From NCBI GenBank assembly GCA_000620185.1, contig KK211086.1, positions 283,331-347,330 of the forward strand: a DNA stretch of 64,000 nucleotides. The letters run 5' to 3'. This stretch comes from Geodermatophilaceae bacterium URHB0062 (GTDB taxonomy: Bacteria; Actinomycetota; Actinomycetes; Mycobacteriales; Geodermatophilaceae). Made by a program: the position numbers and the translations under genes. Under the pieces are notes generated by a model that worked only from the letters and a program-made list of their open reading frames with translations, ran no database searches and was not told where the DNA came from. Shown one piece after another: positions 43,506 through 52,599 of this stretch. How positions within the stretch are numbered: the first letter of the stretch is position 1; every line of letters begins with the position of its first letter.

Positions 43506-45267
43506 AGGTGCCGGGCGCGTCGGCCAGCTCGGTCAGGCCCCCGCCACCGAGGGCCGTCGGCGCCGGGATCTCCTCCCCGGACCGCTCACCGAGCCAGGTC
43601 ATGAAGTCCGGCCACCACGAGCCCTGGACCGTCTCGGCCGATGCCAGCCACTCCTCTGGATCGGCCGGCGTCTCGGCGGCCACCTGGAACGTCGACTTCG
43701 GGTTGCCCGGCGGGTTGACCAGCGAGGCGATGTGACCGCTGGTCGACAGGACGAACCGGCTCCGCCCGCCCAGCAGCTGGGTGCTGCGGTAGCAGGACTG
43801 CCACGGGCAGAGGTGGTCGGCGATGCCGGCGGTGACGTAGGAGTCGACGGTCACCGTCGACAGGTCCACCGGCGTCCCGAGCATGGTGCTCTTCCCGGCC
43901 TCGGTGAGGGCGTTGCCGAGGGCGACGTCGATGAAGTCGCGGTGCAGGTGCGCGCTCATCCGGGTGGTGTCGGCGTTCCAGTACAGGATGTCGAAGTTGG
44001 GTGGGTTCTTGCCCTGCAGGTAGTTGTTCACCCAGTAGTTCCACACCAGGTCGTTGGGCCGCAGCCAGGCGAACACCTCGGCGAGCTGGGCGCCGTCCAG
44101 GTAGCCCTTCCGCCGCGACTTCTCGGTCGCGGCCTTCACCGACTCCTCGTCCATGAGGGCGGAGACGGTGCCGGCCTTCTGCCAGTCGAGCACCGTGACG
44201 GCCAGGCTCAGCCCGGCCACCCGGTCGAGCCGGCCGGTCGCGGCCAGGTGGGCCAGCAGCATCGAGGTGATGATCCCGCCGGAGCAGAAGGCCTGCAGCG
44301 CCACCTTCTGCTGCCCGGTGACGCGCTCGACGGCGTCCATGGCGTCGAGGATCGCCTGCCCGTAGGCGTCCAGGCCCCACTCGGCGTGCCGTTCGTCGGG
44401 GTTGCGCCACGACATCATGAAGACCTGCTGCCCGCTGGCGACGTAGTGCTCGACGATGCTGCGGCCCTGGGCGAGGTCGGCGATGTAGAACTTGTTGATC
44501 GTCGGCGGGACCATGAGGAGGGGCACTTCCCGCACCGTCTCGGTCGACGGCCGGTACTGGATGAGCTCGAACACGTCGGTCCGGAAGATGACGGCGCCCG
44601 GCGTGGTGGCGAGGTCCTCGCCCACCGAGAACGCATCCGGGTCGACCATCGAGGGCACCCGGGGCGGCGTGGCGAGGTCCTTGACGAACTGCGTCAGGCC
44701 CCGGACCGCGCTGCGCCCACCGGTGTCGATGGCCGCCTTGAGCGACAGCGGGTTGACCACCGGGACGTTGCTGGGCGCGAGGGCGTCGACGAGGTTGGTG
44801 GCGCTGAACCGGATGCGTTCGTCGTCCTGCCAGTCGAGGTGGGCGTCCTCGATCAGCTCCCAGGCCGTGCGCGCGGCGGCCAGGTGCGCCTGCATCGCCC
44901 GCTTGAGCAGCGGGTTGCCCGTCCAGGCCGGGTCACTGAACCGCTTGTCCTTCCTGCCCGGCGCGAGCTCGGAGTTGCCGGCGGCGATGCGGGCGAGCTC
45001 CCGCGCCAGCTCCCCGGCGCGGCCGGCGACGGCCCCGGGCCGGCGCGCCAGGGCGGACCCGAACCGCAACGCGGTGCCCGCGGGCGGCACCAGCCTGCGC
45101 AGCGGACCGCGGGCCGCGTCGACGAGCACCATGTCCAGCGGCAGGCCGACCTCGGCGGCGCCCTCGGGCGCGGGTCCGTCGGACGGTGCGTTCCGCGCCG
45201 CCGGTTCGGCCGGCTTCGTTCGGGACTGCTTCGTGGGACGGGGCGAACCGGACGCGGGCTGGGCCAT
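43489..45267 (-). CDS. phaC: Polyhydroxyalkanoate synthase
   Basis: 592 residues. The lipase-box variant AFCSGG (catalytic Cys near 317) replaces GxSxG, as in PHA synthases; Asp in GIADHLCPW near 473 and His in TSGHIASL near 501 complete the triad. LVWNYWVNNYL and NADTTRMSAHLHRDF are strongly family-specific. It polymerises hydroxyacyl-CoA into storage granules. AGAGGAGAT precedes ATG 45267. The Ala/Pro-rich N-terminus is variable in the family. Confidence 0.93.
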   Translation of the reverse strand: MAQPASGSPRPTKQSRTKPAEPAARNAPSDGPAPEGAAEVGLPLDMVLVDAARGPLRRLVPPAGTALRFGSALARRPGAVAGRAGELARELARIAAGNSELAPGRKDKRFSDPAWTGNPLLKRAMQAHLAAARTAWELIEDAHLDWQDDERIRFSATNLVDALAPSNVPVVNPLSLKAAIDTGGRSAVRGLTQFVKDLATPPRVPSMVDPDAFSVGEDLATTPGAVIFRTDVFELIQYRPSTETVREVPLLMVPPTINKFYIADLAQGRSIVEHYVASGQQVFMMSWRNPDERHAEWGLDAYGQAILDAMDAVERVTGQQKVALQAFCSGGIITSMLLAHLAATGRLDRVAGLSLAVTVLDWQKAGTVSALMDEESVKAATEKSRRKGYLDGAQLAEVFAWLRPNDLVWNYWVNNYLQGKNPPNFDILYWNADTTRMSAHLHRDFIDVALGNALTEAGKSTMLGTPVDLSTVTVDSYVTAGIADHLCPWQSCYRSTQLLGGRSRFVLSTSGHIASLVNPPGNPKSTFQVAAETPADPEEWLASAETVQGSWWPDFMTWLGERSGEEIPAPTALGGGGLTELADAPGTYVFDK

Positions 45268-45349
45268 CGGCGATCTCCTCTACAGCGCTGCGCTGCGCAT
45301 GCGCGCACGGGAGAGGGGCGAGCGCCGCCCCCGGGCGCAGTGTGACTCC

Positions 45350-45360
45350 GTTCACTGAAC
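45350..45360. promoter_or_regulatory. Palindrome upstream of phaC
   Basis: GTTCA-C-TGAAC, 83 bp upstream of the phaC start, in the 121-bp gap to the PAP2 gene. Possible regulator site; no adjacent regulator gene. Confidence 0.35.
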
Positions 45361-45388
45361 CACAGCCGACCGGACCCGGCAGGCCGTG

Positions 45389-46036
45389 TCACGGCGTCGG
45401 TGCGGTGGCGCCGCGGCGGTACCGGAGGGCCATCAGCAGAGCCGGCCAGCCCAGGGCGAGCCCGGCCCCGAGCAGTGCCCCGGCCACCGTGTCGGTCAGC
45501 CAGTGCGCCCGCAGGTAGACCCGGGAGAGCGCCATGACGGCCGTAAACTCGACGGCGCGCACCTCCCATCGCCACCGTTCCCGCCCGGGCGCGGCCAGCA
45601 CGAGGACCAGGCCCACCGCGGTGACCGCGCTCGCGATCGCGTGACCGGAGGGAAAGGACGCTCCCGTCGTCGCGATCAGGCTGCTCGGTGGGCGTGGACG
45701 GTCGATCGCCGCCTTCATCCACCAAATCAGTGCCTCGCTGGTGGCGACGGCCAGCGCGAACGCGGCCAGGCGCAGCCAGTGCCGCCGCCAGGCGAGCAGC
45801 AACAGGGCCGCGATCCGCAGCGGCCAGTCCACCCACCCGCCCCCGAGCCAGGACAGGGCCACGGAGACGGCGGTCGTGGGCTTGTTCTCGATGGACACGA
45901 CGAACCGCCACACGGCGTCGTCCACCGTCTGCACTCCCGGCCGGGTCGCGGGCAGCAGGTAGAGGACGGTCACCACGGCGGCCCCGACCAGGAGGCAACC
46001 GCTGACCAGCAGCCCGCGGCGGGAGTCGACGAGCAT
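45389..46036 (-). CDS. PAP2-family lipid phosphatase
   Basis: 215 residues, about six membrane helices. All three PAP2 motifs are intact: KAAIDRPRP near 108, FPSGHAIAS near 127 and SRVYLRAHWLTD near 171. It should dephosphorylate a lipid phosphate such as undecaprenyl diphosphate or phosphatidate at the membrane. Last gene of a five-gene operon; the ATG overlaps the stop of the preceding PAP2 gene. Confidence 0.88.
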   Translation of the reverse strand: MLVDSRRGLLVSGCLLVGAAVVTVLYLLPATRPGVQTVDDAVWRFVVSIENKPTTAVSVALSWLGGGWVDWPLRIAALLLLAWRRHWLRLAAFALAVATSEALIWWMKAAIDRPRPPSSLIATTGASFPSGHAIASAVTAVGLVLVLAAPGRERWRWEVRAVEFTAVMALSRVYLRAHWLTDTVAGALLGAGLALGWPALLMALRYRRGATAPTP

Positions 46037-46659
46037 CAGGCCGGCCGTCCCAGCAGCAGCCGGACGGCGCCGCCCACGGCCAGGCCGAGCCCGGCTCCAC
46101 CGACCACGTCGAGGGGCAGGTGCGCCCCGACGTAGATGCGGGTCAGGCACACGACCACGACCACCGCGGTCGCCGCGATCCGGCCGCGGCGTCCCAGCCA
46201 CGGCCAGGCGACCGCAGCAAGCGCCGCCAGCGTGGCGGCGTGGCCCGAGACGAAGCCGCGGCCCATCGCGGCCGCGCCCCGGATCACCACGTCGTCCAGC
46301 AGTCCGGCCGGGCGCCCGCGGGGGACGATCCCCTTCACCACCTTGGCGAGCAGGTACGTGCCGGCGCCGGCGACGAGTAGCTCGACGGCCAGCCACCAGC
46401 GCCGCAGGGCGGCGGCCACGGCGGCGCTCACCGGGACCACCAGGACGTTGCCGAGCTGCATGACCGGCCAGACCACGACGAACGGCAGCACGGTGGTGCC
46501 GTTCAGGAACCGGAACACGGCCGCCTCGGCGTCGGAGACGCGATCGGGGTGGACCGGCAGGGAGGCGAGGACCAGCACGGCGACGCCCACCGCGAGCACC
46601 CACAGGTCCGACCACTTCCGGAGGAGGGTCGTCGGCCGGGCCAGGGCCGGCGCGGTCAC
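46036..46659 (-). CDS. PAP2-family lipid phosphatase
   Basis: 207 residues, about six membrane helices. Motifs KGIVPRGRP near 109, FVSGHAATLA near 133 (V for the usual P) and TRIYVGAHLPLD near 171 keep the catalytic histidines and aspartate. GTG start overlaps the UPF0104 stop (GTGA) and the stop overlaps the next PAP2 gene, so it is translationally coupled on both sides. Confidence 0.87.
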   Translation of the reverse strand: MTAPALARPTTLLRKWSDLWVLAVGVAVLVLASLPVHPDRVSDAEAAVFRFLNGTTVLPFVVVWPVMQLGNVLVVPVSAAVAAALRRWWLAVELLVAGAGTYLLAKVVKGIVPRGRPAGLLDDVVIRGAAAMGRGFVSGHAATLAALAAVAWPWLGRRGRIAATAVVVVVCLTRIYVGAHLPLDVVGGAGLGLAVGGAVRLLLGRPA

Positions 46660-47753
46660 ACCGTCTCCGGCACCAGGTCGGTGCGCGGTGCCGAGTTCGG
46701 AGCCCGGCGCCACGACTTCTTGCGCTGCCAGATCACGTAGGTGACCAGGCCGAGCGGGATCGGCAGGACGTAGGTGAGCGCCCGGAAGATCAGCACCGCA
46801 GCCGCCACCGCCGCTCGCGCACCACCCGCGGCCGAGAGTCCGGTGATGAGCGCGAACTCGACCACGCCGAGCCCACCGGGGGTGAAGGGGATCGCCGTGA
46901 GGAGCCGGGCGAAGGCGAAGACGGCCAACGCCTCGATCCAGCTCACCGCGCCGCTGTCGACCCCGACGAAGCGGAGGGCCAGCAGGAGGACGACGAACAG
47001 CGACAGGTGGCTGACCAGCGTGGCCAGGGTGATCCAATACCACCTCGCGTGCAGCAGCAGGGTGGTGCGGTCCCGGAACTTCGTCATGGCCCGGTCCCAG
47101 CCTTGGACCGGCGGACGGCCGAAGAGTCGGAGAACCGCCGAGACCCAGCGTCCGAGCACCGTCCCGACCCGTGCGGCGCTCTCCCGGCTGCGGAGCAGCA
47201 GCCAGAGCACGACGACGGCGGCCACCAGCCCCGCCACCCCCGCGAGCCCGGCCGTCACCCGCGCCATGCTGGGCTTGGAATCCAGGAGCAGGAGCGAGAG
47301 GGCCAGCACCGGCAGCCCGAGCTTGGCGAAGTTGTTGAACAGGCCGGACAGCAGCAGGGACACCGAGGTCCGCGACCGCGAGAAGCCCCACGACGAGTTC
47401 ATCGCGTAGGTGAGGCCCAGTGCGATCGCCGCCCCGCCGACCACGGTGTTGGAGACCGCGGTGGTCGTCTCGGTCGAGACGGTCGCCTGCCCGAAGGTCA
47501 TCCCCGGCATGGTGCTGAGCACGACGAACTGGTAGGTCGCCAGGTTCCAGACGGCCGCCAGGAGCAGGATGGCCACCTGCGCCCAGGTCATCGACAGCAC
47601 CGTCGTCCAGACGTCGGTGAGGCTGGTGAACTTCGGCAGGAACCAGGCGAAGACGGCGACGAGCAGCGCCACGGAGATCGTCGGCCCGAGGAGCCGACGC
47701 CAGAGGGGGCGTGGTTGCCGTTGCGGCGGGGCGGGGATGTCCGTGGTGCTCAT
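46656..47753 (-). CDS. UPF0104/LPG-synthase-TM family membrane protein
   Basis: 365 residues with about eight to ten membrane helices. VGGAAIALGLTYAMNSSWG near 105 and the C-terminal TAIPFTPGGLGVVEFALITG near 283 match the lysylphosphatidylglycerol-synthase transmembrane (UPF0104) family, whose members flip or move lipids. No aminoacyl transferase domain follows. Within an operon of PAP2 and lipid-kinase-like genes it is a candidate lipid translocator. Confidence 0.87.
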   Translation of the reverse strand: MSTTDIPAPPQRQPRPLWRRLLGPTISVALLVAVFAWFLPKFTSLTDVWTTVLSMTWAQVAILLLAAVWNLATYQFVVLSTMPGMTFGQATVSTETTTAVSNTVVGGAAIALGLTYAMNSSWGFSRSRTSVSLLLSGLFNNFAKLGLPVLALSLLLLDSKPSMARVTAGLAGVAGLVAAVVVLWLLLRSRESAARVGTVLGRWVSAVLRLFGRPPVQGWDRAMTKFRDRTTLLLHARWYWITLATLVSHLSLFVVLLLALRFVGVDSGAVSWIEALAVFAFARLLTAIPFTPGGLGVVEFALITGLSAAGGARAAVAAAVLIFRALTYVLPIPLGLVTYVIWQRKKSWRRAPNSAPRTDLVPETV

Positions 47754-47756
47754 GGC

Positions 47757-48383
47757 TCATCGCTTCTCTTCCGGAGGATCGAGTCGGAGCCGGCCGTCGC
47801 TCTCCTCGCGTACCTGGGCGGCGAGGTCCGCGCGGCTGACCGCGCTCACCGCCTGCGTGGCCAGGGCCAGCGGCTCCCCGCGGGTCTGACCGGGCTTACC
47901 GGTGAGCTTGAAGACGAAGGTGATGCAGCCGCCGTCGAACACGTAGTAGCGCTTCCCGTGGTATTCCGGCGTCGTCTCGGTGACCCGCTCGTAGCGCAGC
48001 ATGCCGTTGCGGTCGGTCGGGATCTCCGTCGTCCCGGCCGTGCTGCACGACTTCTCGAGCCGGACCTCGATCGCCATCTCCCCGTCCCGGTCCGAGGTCA
48101 GCCAGAACCGGGACACGTTGTTGCGCACGTCCAGCGTCTCGTACGACCAGCCCCCCGGCAGGGTGTCCGGGCGCAGGCAGGGCACCCAACTGGCTGTGGG
48201 CACCGCCTGGGCCATCAGGACGACCGCGTTCGACGCGGTCTCGTCCCCCTCCACCGGGCAGGTGGGCTGGCGCGGCGTGGCGGTCGTGTCGCTTGCGCAC
48301 CCGGTCACGGTCAGCGCCGCGACGAGCGGGATCAGCAGCCCGGCGGCTGGCCTCGGGACGGCGGTCCTCACGGCGATGGCCAT
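47757..48383 (-). CDS. Lipoprotein of the PAP2-kinase operon
   Basis: 208 residues. Signal peptide with lipobox TVTGC (Cys near 29). Exported domain with SWVPCLRPDTLPGGWSYETLDVRNNVSRFWLTSDRDG near 64 and YYVFDGGCITFVFKL near 148. Cysteines in PTCPVEG, VPCLRP, KSCST and GGCIT may form disulfides. No named family. ATG overlaps the stop of the PAP2-kinase gene (ATGA), and it lies 3 bp before UPF0104. Confidence 0.75.
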   Translation of the reverse strand: MAIAVRTAVPRPAAGLLIPLVAALTVTGCASDTTATPRQPTCPVEGDETASNAVVLMAQAVPTASWVPCLRPDTLPGGWSYETLDVRNNVSRFWLTSDRDGEMAIEVRLEKSCSTAGTTEIPTDRNGMLRYERVTETTPEYHGKRYYVFDGGCITFVFKLTGKPGQTRGEPLALATQAVSAVSRADLAAQVREESDGRLRLDPPEEKR

Positions 48384-50086
48384 CACAGCGGCGGCTTGAG
48401 AAGTGTGCCGCCGACGAGGAAGCCCACGAGCGCCAGCACGAAGAGCGCCGACACGGTGAGCACGACGCGCCGCCAGGTCCAGCGCTGGATCCGGATCGGG
48501 GGAAGCCGGTAGGGCAGGAGCTTCAGGAAGTCGCCGTGCAGATCCTTGCCCTGCTGCCGCAACATGTGGCGCAGCTGGGAGGGCATGGTGAGCCCGCGCG
48601 TCGCGGCGAAGGCCTCGGCGATCTCCTCGTCGGAGAAGTGCCGCCGGGCCCGGACGTACACCCGCTCGGCGCCGACTCGCAGCCCCAGGACCAGCATCAT
48701 GTTGGCCAGGTCGACGGCCTGCCGCCACGGGCTCGGCCGCACCTCGGCGAACGCCGTGTCGATGACGAGCAGCGTGCCGTCGCGCACCATCAGGTTCGCC
48801 GGCTTGATGTCGCGGTGGGCCAGCCCGATCTCCCACATCCTCCGGACGACGGACAGCCCCTGGTCGACGACGGCGTCGTCGATCTCGGCGTCGCCGATCT
48901 CCTGGGCGCCGTCGAAGAACTCGTTGACCAGCAGGTATTCGCGCTCGGGCGTGATCTCCACGATGCCCAGGGGATGCGCCACGGGCAGGTCCGCGTCGGA
49001 CATGAGGCGCAGGATGTAGTCCTCGTACTGCACCAGCCGGCGGACGCTGTGGTACGGCTTCTCGTCCTCCAGCCGGCCGTAGAGCAGTGTCCGGCCGAGC
49101 TTGTACCAGCGGTCGGAGCGCACGTGCGTGGCCGCGTAGAGCTTGCCGAACACGTAGGTGTCCGGATCTCCCTTGACGCAGATCCGCAGCGGCGTCGACC
49201 CGCCGGACCCTTCCAGGCCGAAGGGCTTCACCTCGCTCGCGATCAGACCCAGCTGGTCCTGCAGCGCACGGATGATCGCGTCGCCGCGCGCGCCGGTGAC
49301 GTCCAGGTGAGCCGGGCGGCCCCGGGTGTAGCGAACCGGATAGACGTCATTGGGGGCCAGGAGTCGGAAGGCAGCCAGCGGGACGGCGACCCCGAAGATG
49401 ACTCCCGCCACGATGTCGGTCGGATGGTCCTGCGCCAGGTAGAGCCGGGACAGCGCGGTGACGGCGAGCAGTACTGCGATCCCGTACTTCGCCCTCGTCC
49501 GCAACCGGCCGGCCGGGATGAAGGCGTAGGCCATGCTGATGAGGAAGGCACTGAGGGCCGCCATCGGCAACGACGGCATCGAGAAGCCGGCCCACGAACC
49601 GATGATCTCGACGTCGTAGGGCCGCGGCCGAGCCATGAGACTGACCAGGCCGCTGCCGATCTGCACGACGACGAGCCCGGCACCGAGCCAGACGAAGAGG
49701 TGCCGCCATCGGCGGAGGGCGGCGAGCGCCACGAGGTTGACCAGCCAGAGGACGTACAGCGCCTGCCTGGTCGCAAGGACGCCCGCGACGTCGGCGGCGC
49801 GGGTCAGCCCGGGGGTGCGGACGTCCGCGAGGGCCTGCAGTACCCACGTGTCGGCCACGTCGACGAAGGTGACGGTGTTCGTGACGATGACGACGCCCCA
49901 GGCGACCACGACGAGGGCACTGAGGCTCAGCCACCACTTGCCCGAGGCGTTGAGGTGGGCCGGCAGGGGCGGGGCCTCGCCGGAGGGCCGGCGGCGTCTG
50001 CGGACGCGCTGGATGGCCGGCGGTTCCGGCCGGTCGACCGCAACCGCTTGGACCGGATCGGGCGGTGCCTGTGGCAGCGACGCCAT
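48383..50086 (-). CDS. PAP2-like membrane domain fused to a protein-kinase-like domain
   Basis: 567 residues. Residues 50-245 form a six-helix PAP2-like domain; residues about 265-520 are a kinase fold with YVFGKLYA (Lys), catalytic loop GLAHRDIKPANLMV near 413 and metal-binding VIDTAFAEV near 432; a final membrane helix lies near 540. In the PAP2 part motif 1 keeps only RPRP, motif 2 reads PSLPM instead of PSGH, and motif 3 SRLYLAQDHPTD has Asp where the catalytic His belongs, so the phosphatase looks inactive. First gene of the operon; substrate of the kinase unknown. Confidence 0.85.
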   Translation of the reverse strand: MASLPQAPPDPVQAVAVDRPEPPAIQRVRRRRRPSGEAPPLPAHLNASGKWWLSLSALVVVAWGVVIVTNTVTFVDVADTWVLQALADVRTPGLTRAADVAGVLATRQALYVLWLVNLVALAALRRWRHLFVWLGAGLVVVQIGSGLVSLMARPRPYDVEIIGSWAGFSMPSLPMAALSAFLISMAYAFIPAGRLRTRAKYGIAVLLAVTALSRLYLAQDHPTDIVAGVIFGVAVPLAAFRLLAPNDVYPVRYTRGRPAHLDVTGARGDAIIRALQDQLGLIASEVKPFGLEGSGGSTPLRICVKGDPDTYVFGKLYAATHVRSDRWYKLGRTLLYGRLEDEKPYHSVRRLVQYEDYILRLMSDADLPVAHPLGIVEITPEREYLLVNEFFDGAQEIGDAEIDDAVVDQGLSVVRRMWEIGLAHRDIKPANLMVRDGTLLVIDTAFAEVRPSPWRQAVDLANMMLVLGLRVGAERVYVRARRHFSDEEIAEAFAATRGLTMPSQLRHMLRQQGKDLHGDFLKLLPYRLPPIRIQRWTWRRVVLTVSALFVLALVGFLVGGTLLKPPL

Positions 50087-50189
50087 GCCCGCTGATGCTC
50101 CACCCGGACCGGTGTCGAGGGCACCCCCTTTCGTCCCGCTCCGGCGTTACGGTTGTCCGCCCGTGCCCCCCGCTCGGGAGGAGGCGCTC

Positions 50190-51101
50190 GTGCGGCCTCG
50201 ACCCGCAGGCATACTCGCCGTCCTCACGCTGCTGCTCGTGGTCGTGGGCTGCTCTCCGGATGCCGGGGATCAGGCGACGCCGACCACCGCGGCGTCGACG
50301 ATCAGGTTCGCCTCGTACGACTTCCCCGAGAACCAGACGCTCGTCGAGGTCTACGCCCAGGCGGCCCGGCGCGCCGGCCTACCGGTGTCGGTCGAGCACG
50401 GTGTCGGCCCCCGCGAGGTCGTGGCGCCCGCGCTCCAGCAGGGCGTGGTCGACGTGGTGATCGACTACCTCGGGACGGCGCTGAGGTTCGCCCGGCCCAC
50501 CGCGACGGACCTGCCGTCGGTACCGGCGGAGATGCACGCCGTACTCATGCGGACCCTGGGCGGCCGCGGTGTGACGGTCCTCGATCCGGCTCCGGCCGAG
50601 GACCAGAACGGGTTCGCCGTCACGGCCGGCTTCGCGGGCGAGCACGGGGTTCGCCGGCTGTCCGACCTCCGCGCCCTCGCAGCCACGTTGACCTTCGGGG
50701 CGCCGCCGGAGTGCCCCGACCGGCCGCTCTGCCTGCCAGGGCTCGAGAAGACGTACGGGCTGCACTTCCGTCAGGTGCGGGCCATGCCGTCGCGAGCCGC
50801 GACCGTGGAGGCGCTCCTCGCCGGCGAGATCGACGTCGGGCTGCTCGAGACGACCGACGCCCGGCTGACCAACGCGAGGATCATGTTGCTCGACGACGAC
50901 CGGGGGCTGCAGCCGGCCGAGAACATCGTCCCGCTGGTGCGTACTGCCGCCGTCGAGCGCTGGGGGGACGAGCTGCCGAGGGCGCTGAACGAGGTGAGCG
51001 CCCACCTCACGACCGACGACCTGCGTCAGCTGAACAAGGTGGTGGAGCTCGACGACCTGACCTCTGCCCAGGCGGCGGCCCGGTGGTGGCAGCACCACTG
51101 A
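50190..51101 (+). CDS. Glycine betaine/osmoprotectant-type substrate-binding lipoprotein
   Basis: 303 residues. Lipobox VVVGC (Cys near 21). Type 2 binding protein of the QAT (OpuAC/ProX/OsmX) group: IRFASYDFPENQTLVEVYAQAARRAG, VVDVVIDYLGTAL, and the C-terminal SAHLTTDDLRQLNKVVELDDLTSAQAAARWW. No permease or ATPase is adjacent, so it is an orphan in this window. GTG 50190 follows GGGAGGAGG; GTG 50163 is also in frame. Confidence 0.85.
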   Translation: MRPRPAGILAVLTLLLVVVGCSPDAGDQATPTTAASTIRFASYDFPENQTLVEVYAQAARRAGLPVSVEHGVGPREVVAPALQQGVVDVVIDYLGTALRFARPTATDLPSVPAEMHAVLMRTLGGRGVTVLDPAPAEDQNGFAVTAGFAGEHGVRRLSDLRALAATLTFGAPPECPDRPLCLPGLEKTYGLHFRQVRAMPSRAATVEALLAGEIDVGLLETTDARLTNARIMLLDDDRGLQPAENIVPLVRTAAVERWGDELPRALNEVSAHLTTDDLRQLNKVVELDDLTSAQAAARWWQHH

Positions 51102-51113
51102 CGCGCGCGGCCG

Positions 51114-51261
51114 GTCGTCAGACGATGCACAACGGTCTGACTCCGCCCCCGTGGAAGGACCCCGCTGCCCCCCGCCGCTCGCAGGCTCGCGGCGGGCCCC
51201 TGCAGCGCGGCCGCTTGGCTCGTTCCTCGCTGCGATGCTCCCGGGGCTGTCGTCAGACGAT
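51114..51261. repeat. 13-bp direct repeats flanking a 122-bp segment
   Basis: GTCGTCAGACGAT occurs at 51114-51126 and 51249-51261. The second copy includes the last codons and stop of the acyl-CoA dehydrogenase gene. Between them lies repeat copy B. It resembles a target-site duplication or a segment duplication. Confidence 0.6.
51155..51214. repeat. Dispersed intergenic repeat, copy B
   Basis: Nearly identical to 6954-7013. Contains the perfect hairpin 51171-51178/51189-51196 (CCCGCCGC/GCGGCGGG), which may act as terminator for both convergent genes. The neighbouring 51222-51241 segment matches the purF-purM spacer. Confidence 0.7.
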
Positions 51262-52437
51262 CGCGCCGCGGCCGGTGATGGCCCGCCCCACGATCAGGGT
51301 GTTCACCTCGCGGGTGCCCTCGTAGGAGTAGATCGCCTCCGCGTCGGCGACATACCGGCCGACGTTGTGCTCCAGCAGGATCCCGTTCCCGCCCATGAGC
51401 TCGCGGGCCCAGCCGACCGTCTCCCGCATGCGGACGGTGCTGAACGCCTTGGCCAGCGACGCCTGCTCGTCGGTCATCCGGCCGGCGTCTTGCAGCTGCG
51501 ACAACCGGGCGCACAGGGCCGCGGACGCGGTGATGTTGCCGAGCATGCGCACCAGCAGGTCCTGCACGAGCTGGAACTGGGCGATCGGCCGGCCGAACTG
51601 GGTGCGCTCGTTGGCGTAGCGCAGCGCGTGCTCGTAGGCGCCGCGGGCGCAGCCCACCGCCGACCACGCCACGCCGGCCCGGGTCATGCGCAGCACGCGG
51701 GCGGTGTCCTTGAAGCTGTTCGCCTCCTGCAGGCGGTTCTCCTCCGGCACCCGGACGCCGTCCAGCGTGATGAGGGCGTTCTGGACCGCCCGCAGCGCGA
51801 TCTTGTCCTCGAGGTCGACGGCGGAGTAGCCCTCGGTGCCCTTCTCGACGAGGAAACCGAGCACCCGCTGCGACTCGACGTCCTGGGCCCAGATGATGAT
51901 CAGGTCAGCGAAGCTGGCGTTGCCGATCCACTTCTTCTGCCCGTCCAGCACCCACGAGTCGCCGTCCCGGCGGCAGGTGGTCTTCAGGCCGCGGGCGACG
52001 TCGGAGCCGGAGTCGGGCTCGGTCAGGCCGAACGCGCCGATCAGCTCCATGCGCGCCATGGCCGGCAGCCAGCGCTCCTTCTGCTCCTCGGAGCCGCAGA
52101 GGTAGATGGTGCCCATCGCCAGACCGCCGTGGACCCCCATGAAGGTGGAGATCGACGGGTCGCCCTTGGCCAGCTCCATGGCGATCATGCCGTCGAGCAG
52201 CGTGGACTTCCCCGGGCAGCCGTAGCCCGAGTACGGCGTGCCGGCGATGCCCAGCTTGGCGATCTCGGGGATGAGGTGCCGGGGCGTCTGTGCCCGGGTC
52301 CAGTACTCGTTGATGATCGGCTGGACCTGCTCGTCCATGAACGTGCGCACCCGGTGCACTGTCGCCCGGTCGTCGTCGTCCAGGAGCGCTTCGAACTCGT
52401 AGAAGTCCGAGGTGACTGCGTTCGGGTCGGCGTTCAT
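51253..52437 (-). CDS. Acyl-CoA dehydrogenase (glutaryl-CoA dehydrogenase-like)
   Basis: 394 residues, FAD enzyme of the ACAD family. IGAFGLTEPDSGSD near 136 and KKWIGNASFADLIIIWAQ near 165 shape the flavin site, RTQFGRPIAQFQLVQDLL near 287 the tetramer interface, and the catalytic glutamate is in SYEGTREVNTLIVGRAITG near 371. The YEGT...GRAITG ending is that of glutaryl-CoA dehydrogenases (lysine/tryptophan breakdown), though substrate is uncertain. ATG 52437 with GAGAGG upstream. Confidence 0.87.
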   Translation of the reverse strand: MNADPNAVTSDFYEFEALLDDDDRATVHRVRTFMDEQVQPIINEYWTRAQTPRHLIPEIAKLGIAGTPYSGYGCPGKSTLLDGMIAMELAKGDPSISTFMGVHGGLAMGTIYLCGSEEQKERWLPAMARMELIGAFGLTEPDSGSDVARGLKTTCRRDGDSWVLDGQKKWIGNASFADLIIIWAQDVESQRVLGFLVEKGTEGYSAVDLEDKIALRAVQNALITLDGVRVPEENRLQEANSFKDTARVLRMTRAGVAWSAVGCARGAYEHALRYANERTQFGRPIAQFQLVQDLLVRMLGNITASAALCARLSQLQDAGRMTDEQASLAKAFSTVRMRETVGWARELMGGNGILLEHNVGRYVADAEAIYSYEGTREVNTLIVGRAITGRGAIV

Positions 52438-52534
52438 CGCGACTGCCTCTCTGCAGCGGGGAGTGGAGCCCCCCTACCCCGCCGGGTCGCGAAGTCAACC
52501 GGCACTCGAGCCGACGGGAGAAGGCGGCCCGCAA

Positions 52535-52599
52535 CGCACGAGCGGAGTGGGAGGGACGCGTTCTCCGCGCCCTCGCACTCCGCCCGGTGCTGTCGTGCG
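52535..52599. terminator. Long imperfect hairpin after YihY gene
   Basis: CGCACGA...TCGTGCG, GCGGAGTG...CACTCCGC and GAGGG...CCCTC pair in register across 65 nt, directly next to the stop of the minus-strand YihY gene at 52600. Confidence 0.6.
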
